A stretch of DNA of 64,000 nt, taken from contig JAAUZH010000013.1 of assembly GCA_014804675.1 (NCBI GenBank), positions 61,140 to 125,139 of the forward strand. The letters run 5' to 3'. Below are positions 1 to 8,420 of the stretch, piece by piece. Below the pieces are notes generated by a model that ran no database searches, had not been told where the DNA came from, and saw only the letters and a program-made list of their open reading frames with translations. Source of the stretch: Lachnospiraceae bacterium (GTDB lineage: Bacteria; Bacillota; Clostridia; Lachnospirales; Lachnospiraceae). The translations under genes were made by a program, and so were the position numbers. Every line of letters begins with the position of its first letter. Within the stretch, counting starts at the first letter, position 1.

Positions 1-25
1 GTCTCCCTGATTGTAAGTCTCATGC

Positions 26-532
26 TTATTCAACCTTTAAGGAGTAATCGTCCCCTTCTGTAATTGCAGTAGAATCAATGCCTGTCTGTGCATATTCTCC
101 ATTAATATAAAATGCCCAATACACACCATCCTTGTCATAATCTGCCGTTATGCCATTGACTGTCTTAATATAAAGACCAAATTCACTTTCTTCTCCGGCA
201 ATCAGTCCAAGCTCCTCCAAGGCTTCTCCTACTGTTTCTTTGTCAGTATGGATTTCAAACTGTGTCTCAACGCCCTCTTTGTCTACTACGGTCAGGATAA
301 ATTTCGTATTTCCTTCGCCTAATACATTTCCTTCTGCCTGAACGTCATCATCTGTCTGGATACTATTTTCTTCCTGAGCAGCATCATCCGTCAGAGCAAT
401 ATCTTGTCGCTCTTGCTCGGAAGATGCTCTTCCAGCGCTGCCATTACAACCAGTTGTAAACAGTGCCATAGCCACAATCAGCACCATACAAAGAAGCAAT
501 GACGATATTTTTTTTTCAGATTTCATTTTCAT
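26..532 (-). CDS. DUF4430 lipoprotein under cobalamin riboswitch control
   Basis: 168 aa. Seen: a hydrophobic signal (residues 11-27) ending in the lipobox FTTGC with Cys29 as the lipidation site, an acidic Glu/Asp/Gln-rich linker (about 35-75), then one compact domain (about 76-168) with YWAFYINGEYAQTGID, the signature stretch of DUF4430. Known: DUF4430 resembles the C-terminal domain of intrinsic factor/transcobalamin. The start has a good site, AAAGGAG eight bases upstream. The leader is a cobalamin riboswitch, so the inferred role is surface capture of cobalamin or a related corrinoid, handing it to a transporter that may be encoded just beyond the window edge. Direct ligand binding is not shown by sequence. 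Outer-face anchoring is confident, the substrate moderately so. Confidence 0.85.
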   Translation of the reverse strand: MKMKSEKKISSLLLCMVLIVAMALFTTGCNGSAGRASSEQERQDIALTDDAAQEENSIQTDDDVQAEGNVLGEGNTKFILTVVDKEGVETQFEIHTDKETVGEALEELGLIAGEESEFGLYIKTVNGITADYDKDGVYWAFYINGEYAQTGIDSTAITEGDDYSLKVE

Positions 533-582
533 GTTTTTATCTCCTTTGTTTTTTTATTTCCTCTAAAAACCGGCGCTCGCAG

Positions 583-762
583 TTATAAAAAGAGGAGCTT
601 CTGTCTGGATATTTCGACTTTGGCATTCCATCCACCAGCCTTCTCAGATATACTCCAATGGCTTTTCCCTAATTGTGGCTTTCGGTTAGGCTTCCGGAAA
701 TTCACATATGCCTTACGGCGACGGGCTCGTACAGGATTTACACCTGTTTCCCCAGACAATTC
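583..762 (-). promoter_or_regulatory. Cobalamin riboswitch
   Basis: On the minus strand the leader carries the conserved cobalamin-aptamer blocks in order: GGGGAA, GGTGTAAATCCTGTACG, GCCCGTCGCCGTAAG, later GCCATTGGAG, GAGAAGGCTGGTGG and ATGCCAAAGTCG. Downstream, CTCCT (about 592-597) can pair with the AAAGGAG ribosome site of the lipoprotein gene, which suggests control of translation; that last point is inference. The boundaries are approximate. Confidence 0.9.
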
Positions 763-769
763 GACTTTC

Positions 770-798
770 ATTATAGCATTTTGTCATCATTATATCAA
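770..798 (-). promoter_or_regulatory. Promoter of the riboswitch transcript
   Basis: TTGATA (793-798) and TATAAT (770-775) with a 17-bp spacer on the minus strand, immediately upstream of the aptamer. Confidence 0.7.
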
Positions 799-838
799 CA
801 ACAGATTCTATTAAAAACATCAATCGAAAACATCAATC

Positions 839-873
839 AAAAAAGGTCAATCCATACAAAACAGATTGACCTT
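839..873 (-). terminator. Rho-independent terminator of the alcohol dehydrogenase gene
   Basis: Minus strand: AAGGTCAATC pairs with GATTGACCTT around an 11-base loop and runs into TTTTTT, 20 bases after the stop codon at 893. Confidence 0.85.
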
Positions 874-892
874 ACTGGCAAAAAAATCACAT

Positions 893-2059
893 TCACATAC
901 TGGCTTTCAAAATATCTACTACCTCATCACGAGTCAGTATTTTATATCCCCCTTCCATGAGGAAAGTTCCATCTGCAATGCCATCCAACATCTCCTCCGT
1001 AACACCCAGCTCACTCAGATTCATAACAAGCCCCAGTTCCTTCATCCAGCTTTCCATGCGGGAAAGCCCTTCCGAAGCAATCTGCTCATCGGTCTTTCCC
1101 TTTGGTTCCACCTGCCACACATTCACTGCAAAACGGCAAAACTTAGCAAGACCATAAGGGCAAATGTACCGATAGTAAGCCATAGAAACCGCAGACAGTG
1201 TCATGCCATGTGTCCCATCAGTATAGGCGCCTACAGACTGACCAAGCATATGCACCATCCAGTCCGTGTCTTTTCCCTTGGCAATCAGAGTATTGAGCGC
1301 CCATGTTGCTGTCCACATAATATTGGACCTTGCCTCATAGTCCTCCGAATTCTGAAGGGCAATACGGGAACTGTGAATAACCGATTTCATCAGCGCCTCA
1401 CTGATATAATCGCTGGTGTTGTCATCTTGTCCAGAAAAATATTGTTCACAAATATGGTTAAAAATATCATAAATACCAGCCACCATCTGTCCTTTGGGCA
1501 AGGTATAGGTAAATTTAGGATTCAGTACGGCAAACTTCGGCATCACATTATCCCCAAACACATGGCCGATCTTTCGCTTCTGTTCATGGTTCGTGATGAC
1601 TGAGCCGCCATTCATCTCACTTCCAGTTCCCACCATAGTAAGAACACATCCAACCGGAACAATGGGACAAGCAGGCTCTTCAAAGCGGATATAATATTTC
1701 TCCCATGGATTTTCATCACAGTGAACAGAAACGGAAACTGCTTTTGCATAGTCACAGCAGGAGCCCCCTCCCACTGCCAACAGAAAATCCACCTGATTCT
1801 CTCTGGCAATTTGAATGCCTTCCATCAGCTTCTCCACTGTGGGATTCGGCATGACGCCGCTATCCTCTACGATTACTTTGCCATTTGCTTTCAAAAGAGT
1901 AATCACCTGTTCATAAATTCCATTTTTCTTAATGGAGCCGCCGCCATAAATCAATTGAACAGTCTTTCCATATTTTGGAAGCTCCTCATTAAGATAGCAT
2001 AAAGAATCTTCTCCAAAGTAAAGCTTTGTTGGGTTAGAATAAGCAAAATTTCCTAACAT
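893..2059 (-). CDS. Iron-containing alcohol dehydrogenase (butanol dehydrogenase-like)
   Basis: 388 aa, the usual length for group III iron-dependent alcohol dehydrogenases of the BdhA/YqhD type. Seen: the nucleotide-binding GGGS loop at residues 97-100 followed by CCDYAKA, the GTGSEMNGGSVIT segment, and the metal-ligand region with DIFNHICEQYF, HMLGQ and GTHG. Such enzymes reduce aldehydes to alcohols with NAD(P)H in the cytoplasm, either as a fermentative electron sink or for aldehyde detoxification. It is the last gene of a leftward cluster (MATE, flavodoxin, dehydrogenase), 69 bases after the flavodoxin, and has its own terminator. The substrate cannot be read from the sequence. Confidence 0.9.
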   Translation of the reverse strand: MLGNFAYSNPTKLYFGEDSLCYLNEELPKYGKTVQLIYGGGSIKKNGIYEQVITLLKANGKVIVEDSGVMPNPTVEKLMEGIQIARENQVDFLLAVGGGSCCDYAKAVSVSVHCDENPWEKYYIRFEEPACPIVPVGCVLTMVGTGSEMNGGSVITNHEQKRKIGHVFGDNVMPKFAVLNPKFTYTLPKGQMVAGIYDIFNHICEQYFSGQDDNTSDYISEALMKSVIHSSRIALQNSEDYEARSNIMWTATWALNTLIAKGKDTDWMVHMLGQSVGAYTDGTHGMTLSAVSMAYYRYICPYGLAKFCRFAVNVWQVEPKGKTDEQIASEGLSRMESWMKELGLVMNLSELGVTEEMLDGIADGTFLMEGGYKILTRDEVVDILKASM

Positions 2060-2128
2060 GATATTGTTCCTCCTTCATCCTGATAAATCTCTATCGTTTT
2101 CTTTGTCTCTCTAACGGGAAATCTTTTT

Positions 2129-2605
2129 TCACAGACTCTCCAGCCATGCCTTCAATTCTGTCTGAGACAAAGAACCGTTCAGCATTTTTCCCGGAAGCAG
2201 CACAGCCCCAGGGCAGCTTGATGCAAGCTTTTCATTTGTCTTACCCATACCGCTGCCGCCAGACGTAGCAAAGGGAACGATGGTTTTTCCTGAAAAATCA
2301 TAGCTCTCTAAAAAGGTGTTGATAATCCTGGGGGCAACATACCACCATATTGGAAAGCCCACAAGCACCACATCATACTGCTCCATGTCCGCCATCTTTT
2401 CAGCAATGGCAGGACGGGATGCCGGGTTATTCATTTCCATGCTGCTGCGGCTTTTCTTATTGGTCCAGTCAAGGTCTTCCCTGCTATAGGGTACCTCCGG
2501 TTTCATCTCATAAAGATCGGCGCCTGCCGCCTCTGCCAGCTTCCGGGCCGCTTTTCCGGTCGTGCCGCTTGCAGAAAAATATGCTACTAACATTTTTTTG
2601 TTCAT
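2129..2605 (-). CDS. Flavodoxin family protein
   Basis: 158 aa. Seen: N-terminal VAYFSASGTTGKAA, the FMN phosphate-binding loop of flavodoxins, then VLVGFPIWWYVAPRIINTF and IVPFATSGGSGMG, the other flavin-contacting loops of the short-chain flavodoxin_4 group. It should be a soluble FMN electron carrier or quinone/nitro-reductase-type protein. Its stop lies 69 bases before the alcohol dehydrogenase start and it begins 17 bases after the MATE stop, so all three are probably cotranscribed. It is also the best internal reference for the damaged paralogue at 4017-4517, which lacks exactly the middle part present here. Confidence 0.9.
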   Translation of the reverse strand: MNKKMLVAYFSASGTTGKAARKLAEAAGADLYEMKPEVPYSREDLDWTNKKSRSSMEMNNPASRPAIAEKMADMEQYDVVLVGFPIWWYVAPRIINTFLESYDFSGKTIVPFATSGGSGMGKTNEKLASSCPGAVLLPGKMLNGSLSQTELKAWLESL

Positions 2606-2622
2606 GATAAATATCTCCTATC

Positions 2623-3978
2623 TCAAAATTTGAAACTTGTAATTACCTGAAAGGTTTTCCACTTTCCCGTTTTTTCTCTCCAGATAAAAAGCACCGCACG
2701 AATCAGCCAATCGCACACCATAGCAAGCGCAATGCCAATGACGCCCATCTGCAGGACGATTCCTAAAAGCCAGGATAAAAACAGGCGTACAGCAATGGTA
2801 GATATGACAGAAACATACATCGTAAATTTCACATCACCTGCCCCGCGAAGCCCATAGCTGAGTGCACCGGAAAAGGGATATGCCGCTGCATTAAACACGT
2901 TGTGAATCAGTACCAGCCAAATCACAAGCTGCTTGGTTTCCGGTGACAGGGAATAAAAGTGTAGAAACACCGGGGTCAGAAGGAATATCCAAAAATTCCA
3001 TACCGTTGAGAGCAATAGCGTCACTCGGGTGAGCTTCCTGAAATAATATTCTGCGGCTTCGGTATTTCCATTTCCCATACATTGTCCTATGACAGTAATA
3101 AATACCGGGCCCATGGCAACGCCCGCCAGAGCTGCCAGTGACCAGATGCTTTGTGCCACACCGTTAGCAGCAATCTGATAAGTACCAAACAATGCCACCA
3201 TACTGCTCAAAGCTACCTTTACCAGCTGAAAGATACCATTTTCTATCCCATTTGGTACGGCAACATTCAAAATGCTTCTCATCAAACTACTCTTCCAGTA
3301 AAATATCCATCCTCTCCTATATACTACCTCATTCTTGTTCAGAAAGCAAAGAACAGTAATGGTTACTGCTGAAAAAACACGGGCAAGGAAGGACGGCCAT
3401 GCTACCCCTGCCACCCCGGCCTTCAATACAAACACGCCTATTACATTGCCAATGACATTGATTGCATTGGAAACTGCTGATAGATACATGGTCACATTAG
3501 TCTTGCCCAGACTGCGGTAAACGGCGGCGCCGGCATTATAAACAGCAAGCGCCGGATAAGAATATGCGGAAATTTTCAAATATGTAATACAGGCATCCAT
3601 AACTGGCTTTTTCACTTTGCCAAACAGCAAACGAAGCATCGCCTCATTTCCAAACAGCACCACCACAGTCATGAAACCAGAAAAAAGGGTGGAAAACAAT
3701 AGAAGCTGGCTGGCAGCTTCTCCTGCATGCTCCTTTTCCTGCCTGCCAATATACTGACTGATGACAACGGCCCCTCCGGAAGCCAGTGCTGTAAACAGAT
3801 AAATAAATATAGTATTAAACTGATTGACCAGAGAAACTCCGGAAACAGCCGCTTCACCAGCATAGCTGATGACCAGGGTATCCGCCAGTCCCACGAACAT
3901 TACCAGAAGCTGTTCCAAAAACAGAGAAACAATCATTTTTTTCAATTTTTTATTGGAAAATAACACATTTTCTCTCAT
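2623..3978 (-). CDS. MATE family efflux transporter
   Basis: 451 aa with about twelve hydrophobic segments in two related halves, as in NorM/DinF-type MATE proteins, which export cationic drugs or metabolites with Na+ or H+ antiport. Seen: the N-terminal VMFVGLADTLVISYAGEAAV, a typical MATE start of helix 1-2, and the matching second-half segment beginning near residue 240. It starts 38 bases after the stop of the flavodoxin lipoprotein and continues into a flavodoxin and an alcohol dehydrogenase, suggesting a detoxification or redox-stress unit. The substrate is unknown. Confidence 0.9.
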   Translation of the reverse strand: MRENVLFSNKKLKKMIVSLFLEQLLVMFVGLADTLVISYAGEAAVSGVSLVNQFNTIFIYLFTALASGGAVVISQYIGRQEKEHAGEAASQLLLFSTLFSGFMTVVVLFGNEAMLRLLFGKVKKPVMDACITYLKISAYSYPALAVYNAGAAVYRSLGKTNVTMYLSAVSNAINVIGNVIGVFVLKAGVAGVAWPSFLARVFSAVTITVLCFLNKNEVVYRRGWIFYWKSSLMRSILNVAVPNGIENGIFQLVKVALSSMVALFGTYQIAANGVAQSIWSLAALAGVAMGPVFITVIGQCMGNGNTEAAEYYFRKLTRVTLLLSTVWNFWIFLLTPVFLHFYSLSPETKQLVIWLVLIHNVFNAAAYPFSGALSYGLRGAGDVKFTMYVSVISTIAVRLFLSWLLGIVLQMGVIGIALAMVCDWLIRAVLFIWREKTGKWKTFQVITSFKF

Positions 3979-4016
3979 GATGCCTTTCCTTGTTTTATTA
4001 TTCCATTTGTTTTTAG

Positions 4017-4517
4017 CTATTCTCCCAAATCCAGTTCAAGGCCGTTTACCCATTCCATAACCGTATCCTGAGAATCACTGCCATTGAAACGCTGTCCAGC
4101 AAGCCACTGTGCACCACTGGTAAGCTGCTCCATATTCTCCACGGAACCCGCAATCACCGGACGGGCATCAGGATCATTCATTTCCATAGTAGTACGACTG
4201 TTGTCGTCATTGTAGTCAAGGTCTGCATCCGTGTAAGGATCTTCTGGAAGGATTTCATAAAGCTCCCCATTGAGACCGTTTGCAATATGCACTGCCACTC
4301 CCTCAGTGGTGTTCGTAGCAGAGAAATAAGCTACTAAAACTTCCGTTTCCTGCACTTTAGAAGCTTCCGGTTCTTCCAGCTGTGACTCGGGAGCCTCTGT
4401 ACTTTCTGAAGAACTTCCTTCTGCCAAAGACTGCTCTGTCTGGTTTGCAGAGCTTCCGCAAGCTGTAAGGCTTAAAATCAAAAACAAAGAAAGCAAGATA
4501 ACAATTGTTTTTTTCAT
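4017..4517 (-). CDS. Flavodoxin-like lipoprotein with an in-frame internal deletion
   Basis: 166 aa from the ATG at 4517, preceded by AGGAGG. An upstream in-frame extension has no ribosome site and is rejected. Seen: a lipoprotein signal ending in LTACG, a Ser/Glu-rich linker, then VLVAYFSATNTTEGVA (phosphate loop) and the DLDYNDDNSRTTMEMND region, but ENMEQ joins directly to LTSGAQWL. The intact paralogue at 2129-2605 has about 50 residues here, including GFPIWWYVAP and IVPFATSGG. The reading frame is kept, so a stable but probably flavin-deficient product could be made. It may be a remnant; the deletion probably arose between short GAGCAG-type repeats (MEQ and LEQ codons). Confidence 0.7.
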   Translation of the reverse strand: MKKTIVILLSLFLILSLTACGSSANQTEQSLAEGSSSESTEAPESQLEEPEASKVQETEVLVAYFSATNTTEGVAVHIANGLNGELYEILPEDPYTDADLDYNDDNSRTTMEMNDPDARPVIAGSVENMEQLTSGAQWLAGQRFNGSDSQDTVMEWVNGLELDLGE

Positions 4518-4532
4518 AGCAAAAACCTCCTG

Positions 4533-4584
4533 AAAAATATAAGTGCAGTTATAGAGCGCTCTGCTCCCTTCCTGCACTTATATT
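4533..4584 (-). promoter_or_regulatory. Leader hairpin with U-run before the flavodoxin lipoprotein gene
   Basis: Minus strand: ATATAAGTGCAG pairs with CTGCACTTATAT and is followed by TTTTT, ending 15 bases before the start codon and just upstream of AGGAGG. It starts at the predicted transcription start, so it could be an attenuator or 5' mRNA stabiliser, and may also end lysR transcription. Confidence 0.6.
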
Positions 4585-4610
4585 ATACCTATCTATTTAA
4601 AACATAACAA
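4582..4610 (-). promoter_or_regulatory. Promoter of the flavodoxin lipoprotein-MATE cluster
   Basis: TTGTTA (4605-4610), 17-bp spacer, TATAAT (4582-4587), located between the lysR stop codon and the leader hairpin. Confidence 0.6.
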
Positions 4611-4621
4611 ATACTTAATTT

Positions 4622-5512
4622 TCATGCCTTTCTCATGCCCAAAAAGCATTTTGAAAATTCCATAAATTTTGTTGCTGCCAAGCTGAATGGCTGTCCACGT
4701 TTCCATGCCAAAACGCTCGTTTCCCAAAGCTCCGGATACAATGGCCGATAAGTTACCTTGGAGGAATCCCAAAAAGGCACTGCCCCCTCAATGACCACCG
4801 AATATGCCAATCCCTGATTTACCATTACTGCACCGTTGGTACTTAAGTTGCTGGTAAACAGCACATTCAGACTTTTATAATAGTCGCCAAACCAACTTGC
4901 AAGTTCATTCTGGACCTGCATACGCCTTGGTAGAATCAAAGGCAATTCTGACAAATCACTGGCTGTAATAAATTCCTTTTCTGCAAGAGGGGCATTTGGA
5001 TGCATGAGAACTACCCATTTTTCTTTCATGTCCATGCGGATAAAATCATATTTCTCCATGTCTACCGGTTCCAGAAGCAGACCCAAATCAAGAAGTCCCT
5101 TATCCATCTGTTCTTTCACCAGATCCGCAGTCCCCGTAAAAATGTCAAAAGTCACACGGGGATATTTCTGATGGAAATTCCTAAACAACTCAGGAAGCAG
5201 CTGTACTGAGGCAATTTCCCCACACCCAATGGAAATCTTCCCTTCCACCTGTTCCTCCTGTTGGATCAATTCTTTTTCGGTCTTATCCACCAGCTGCAAA
5301 ATTTCTTCTGCACGGCGCCTCAGCAGAATGCCTTCGTTAGTTAATCTGATCTTTCGAATGCCTCTGTCAAACAGCTTAACACCAATTTCCTCCTCCATCT
5401 GTGCAAGCTGGCGGGAAAGTGTAGGCTGTGTGATATGCAAGACCTCTGAGGCTTTTGTAATGCTTTCTTCCCTGACTACGGTCAAAAAGTAACGAAGAAC
5501 CCTGATTTCCAT
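4622..5512 (-). CDS. LysR family transcriptional regulator
   Basis: 296 aa from the ATG at 5512, which has AAAGGAG upstream; a nine-residue longer form lacks a ribosome site. Seen: N-terminal winged helix-turn-helix MEIRVLRYFLTVVREES... with ITQPTLSRQLAQMEEE as the recognition part, then a periplasmic-binding-like effector domain (about 90-290). LysR proteins activate or repress neighbours in response to a small ligand. It is read in the same direction as the downstream flavodoxin/MATE/dehydrogenase genes, which are its likely targets. The ligand is unknown. Confidence 0.92.
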   Translation of the reverse strand: MEIRVLRYFLTVVREESITKASEVLHITQPTLSRQLAQMEEEIGVKLFDRGIRKIRLTNEGILLRRRAEEILQLVDKTEKELIQQEEQVEGKISIGCGEIASVQLLPELFRNFHQKYPRVTFDIFTGTADLVKEQMDKGLLDLGLLLEPVDMEKYDFIRMDMKEKWVVLMHPNAPLAEKEFITASDLSELPLILPRRMQVQNELASWFGDYYKSLNVLFTSNLSTNGAVMVNQGLAYSVVIEGAVPFWDSSKVTYRPLYPELWETSVLAWKRGQPFSLAATKFMEFSKCFLGMRKA

Positions 5513-5553
5513 ATAGAAGCTCCTTTCCACTTCATCCATGCTCTATTCGTTAT

Positions 5554-5582
5554 ATCATAGCATTTCTATGCCTTTTAGGCAA
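5554..5582 (-). promoter_or_regulatory. lysR promoter
   Basis: TTGCCT (5577-5582), 17-bp spacer, TATGAT (5554-5559). The TGCCT-AAA-AGGCA dyad over the -35 is a possible autoregulatory site. Confidence 0.5.
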
Positions 5583-5660
5583 TGCTTTATCCACAATAGC
5601 CATACTCCATCACCTTTCAAAACCTTTCCCGGTAATCTTTTCCCCGAAAAAAATCTTTCC

Positions 5661-7034
5661 CTATTTGGACACCTTATACAGCCATTTTGACACTTTTTGC
5701 AGCGATATCACTTCATTTATCCCATTCCTATAAGAAAACTCCTCATTCGCCAATTCCACACAGTCCGCCTCGTTTTCCACCTCCTGGTCCCCGGCTATTT
5801 TCAGCCCTATCACGATTTTCCCGCTTTCCTCCACAAATTCCTTTGGAAGCTTAACGGTGATTTGCTTTTCCACTGTCTGGGCATTGGAAATGCGGTAAAG
5901 CTCTGGCATTTGTATTTCCTGAAGAATCTGCTTTTCACCGGAATCCAATGACAGGAATACCTTATATTTGGATGGAAGCGCCCCATATCCGGTATTACAC
6001 AGCTTTATGTCCATCTGCATTCCGGTCACATACAATTCCGGTTCCAAATACAGCTTTTTCATGGCAAGCTCCGATAGAAATAACCGGTATCCCAAATGAT
6101 TTTCCAGATAATCCTTTGCATTCATGCCCTCTATACTCATCTTAGACCATCGTTCAATGACTGCTTCGTTGTATTTCAGGTTCAGATAGCTTACATGCAT
6201 AGAGGCAAACTCTTTCACTGCGTTTTCCGGAAGGCTCCACTCTTCCGGTGTGGGCATTTCCCCTCCATTCACCTGCTCTGCCAGAGCTTCCTCCATCCAC
6301 TTCAGTTCAGCTGTGCGGTCCATGGCCGGATCATCATAAGTACCCATATCGCTGTCCGTAGATAGGAGCGCATCATTATGAAGGCTGAGCCTGCCTTCTA
6401 AAATATTTTCTTCCATTGCCTCCCGTATAAACCGGGGACGCCGTACCGCCACCTTTATTCCGGGATTCAGATATGTTTCCCACTGTTCCAGAATATAAAG
6501 TCTGCTTCTTTTCTGCTCTTCCTCATTCCCCTTCAAATATATGCTGGAATGCCATTCTCCATATTCCCCCAGCATTCCTGCCTGTACCACAAGAATGTTC
6601 TCCTCATAATCATTCAATATCCGGGAAATCTGCTCTATATGCCGTCCCATCTGCTCTATTCCGTCCGGCTCCAAAACCCCATCCTGAAATCCATATGCTG
6701 CCCTGAAAACAACGGCAACATGCTCCTTTCCTGCAGTATCCATGGCACACCGAAGCTCGTCCAGTTTTTCTTCCGATAAATCTCCCAGAATATATTCATC
6801 CATATGAAAGGCAAGCAGAATCACCCTTGCCTCTTTTGCCAGTTCCGGTATTCTCTCATAATTAGCGCTGTTCACCTGAATATAAAATCCCCGGTCGGGA
6901 TTCGTAAGCACCTGCTTCCCTTCCTGAAAATCCCACTGAATTTTCCGCTGCCAAATCATGCCTGCCATCAATACAAGGAGAACAATAATAATAAATACAC
7001 TCATCATCAATAAATATTTCACCTTTTTTTTCAA
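5661..7034 (-). CDS. Membrane-anchored DUF4874/DUF4832 protein
   Basis: About 457 aa. Seen: one N-terminal membrane helix (YLLMMSVFIIIVLLVLMAGM), then LTNPDRGFY, the hallmark opening of DUF4874, and a C-terminal DUF4832 region with HVSYLNLKYNEAVIERW and a beta-rich tail. These paired domains occur in secreted or surface proteins of gut bacteria with a TIM-barrel-like first part and are suspected to act on glycans; no enzymatic function is established. The chosen start is TTG at 7034, five bases after AGGTGA; a TTG at 7049 is the alternative. Single gene with its own promoter. Confidence 0.75.
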   Translation of the reverse strand: MKKKVKYLLMMSVFIIIVLLVLMAGMIWQRKIQWDFQEGKQVLTNPDRGFYIQVNSANYERIPELAKEARVILLAFHMDEYILGDLSEEKLDELRCAMDTAGKEHVAVVFRAAYGFQDGVLEPDGIEQMGRHIEQISRILNDYEENILVVQAGMLGEYGEWHSSIYLKGNEEEQKRSRLYILEQWETYLNPGIKVAVRRPRFIREAMEENILEGRLSLHNDALLSTDSDMGTYDDPAMDRTAELKWMEEALAEQVNGGEMPTPEEWSLPENAVKEFASMHVSYLNLKYNEAVIERWSKMSIEGMNAKDYLENHLGYRLFLSELAMKKLYLEPELYVTGMQMDIKLCNTGYGALPSKYKVFLSLDSGEKQILQEIQMPELYRISNAQTVEKQITVKLPKEFVEESGKIVIGLKIAGDQEVENEADCVELANEEFSYRNGINEVISLQKVSKWLYKVSK

Positions 7035-7073
7035 ACCAATCACCTGCAAACTTTATAAATAACAATATCTGTT

Positions 7074-7102
7074 ATTATACTAAATCAAAGTCAAAACAGC
7101 AA
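7074..7102 (-). promoter_or_regulatory. Promoter of the DUF4832 gene
   Basis: TTGCTG (7097-7102), 17-bp spacer, TATAAT (7074-7079) on the minus strand. Confidence 0.6.
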
Positions 7103-7110
7103 CCGATGCT

Positions 7111-7156
7111 AAAAAAGCATATTGACCAAAATATCCGGCCCAATATGCTTTCTTTT
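7111..7156 (-). terminator. Terminator after the flavodiiron gene
   Basis: AAAGCATATTG pairs with CAATATGCTTT and runs into TTTTTT on the minus strand, 35 bases past the fprA-type stop codon. Confidence 0.8.
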
Positions 7157-7190
7157 ATAAATGCGCAAATCAAACTATCACGTTTCACAA

Positions 7191-8369
7191 CTATCCTGAT
7201 TCTCTTTCATTTAACAGTGCGTCTGCCAACTGTTCCATAGCTTCTATAGTATCTGCTTTCACAGAAGACTTTATGGTTACAACCGGCTCTACAATTGTAA
7301 CCTCCTTCATAGGTTCGCAAATTGCCTTCATAAGCTTTCCTGCCATGGGAGCCCAGGAACCGTTTTCCATAAATCCAATGGTGCGTTTTTGGAAATTCTT
7401 ACTCTTTAAATGTAGCAGGAATTCTTCTCCGCAGGGGAATATTCCTCCATCATAAGTAGCCGAAGCCACTACCAGCTTATCATACTGAAAAGCATTCCCC
7501 ACCGCTTCTGCCATGTCGTCTCTGGCAAGATCTGTTAAAATTATCTTTTTAGCGCCTTTTTTCTCCAAAATCTCTGCCAGCTTCTCTGCAGCTTTTTTTG
7601 TGTTCCCGTGAATGGATGCATAGGCAATGACAATTCCCTCATCCTCCGGCTCATAGCTGCTCCAAATTTGATATTTTCCAATATAATATTCTAAGTTTTC
7701 TTTCAAGACTGGACCATGCAGCGGGCAGATAATGGAAATATCCAAACCAGCCGCTTTCTTTAATAAGGCCTGTACCTGAGCGCCATATTTGCCTACAATA
7801 TTAAAATAATATCTTCTTGCTTCCGATGCCCATTCTTCATTTGTATCCAAAGCGCCAAATTTTCCAAAGCCATCTGCCGAAAAAAGAACCTTCTCGCTCT
7901 GTTCATATTCCACCATAACCTCCGGCCAATGCACCATAGGTGCCATAAAAAACTGTAAGGTATGGCTTCCCAGACTTAAAGTATCCCCTTCCTTTACCTC
8001 TACCATTTTTTCTGACATATCCAGCTCAAAAAACTGCTCTATCATCTGAAAGGTCTTTTTATTACCTACAAACTGTACGGAAGGATATTTTTCTGCCAGC
8101 ACCCGGATACTGCCTGCATGGTCAGGCTCCATATGGGAAATAATGAGATAATCCGGAGTACGGCCATTCAGCGCCTTTTCCAGATTCCGAAGCCATCCTG
8201 CAGCTGCTCTTTCATCCACGCTGTCCATTACTGCGATTTTTTCATCCATAATCACATAAGAATTATAAGAAACTCCATTTGGTACCGGATACTGGCTTTC
8301 AAATAAGTCAATCGTCTTATCATCCGAACCCACGTATAAAATCGAATCCGTAATCGTTATATCTGACAT
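7191..8369 (-). CDS. Flavodiiron protein (FprA family A-type flavoprotein)
   Basis: 392 aa from the ATG at 8369, which follows AAAGGAGG. Seen: an N-terminal metallo-beta-lactamase-like domain (about 1-250) with the di-iron ligand motif HMEPDHAG and a later ICPLHGPVL, then a C-terminal flavodoxin domain (about 250-390) with IAYASIHGNTKKAAEKLAE as FMN loop. Family role: four-electron reduction of O2 to water or two-electron reduction of NO, protecting strict anaerobes; electrons come from rubredoxin or F420-type donors. It stands alone with its own terminator. No rubredoxin gene is nearby. Confidence 0.93.
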   Translation of the reverse strand: MSDITITDSILYVGSDDKTIDLFESQYPVPNGVSYNSYVIMDEKIAVMDSVDERAAAGWLRNLEKALNGRTPDYLIISHMEPDHAGSIRVLAEKYPSVQFVGNKKTFQMIEQFFELDMSEKMVEVKEGDTLSLGSHTLQFFMAPMVHWPEVMVEYEQSEKVLFSADGFGKFGALDTNEEWASEARRYYFNIVGKYGAQVQALLKKAAGLDISIICPLHGPVLKENLEYYIGKYQIWSSYEPEDEGIVIAYASIHGNTKKAAEKLAEILEKKGAKKIILTDLARDDMAEAVGNAFQYDKLVVASATYDGGIFPCGEEFLLHLKSKNFQKRTIGFMENGSWAPMAGKLMKAICEPMKEVTIVEPVVTIKSSVKADTIEAMEQLADALLNERESG

Positions 8370-8420
8370 TTCTGTTCCTCCTTTCAATAAATCCTATCAT
8401 GTAACCTAAGGCTCTCTTTT

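Noticed and set aside
583..771. A 62-codon open frame on the minus strand
   Set aside because: It is the cobalamin riboswitch; conserved aptamer blocks explain the sequence and there is no ribosome site.
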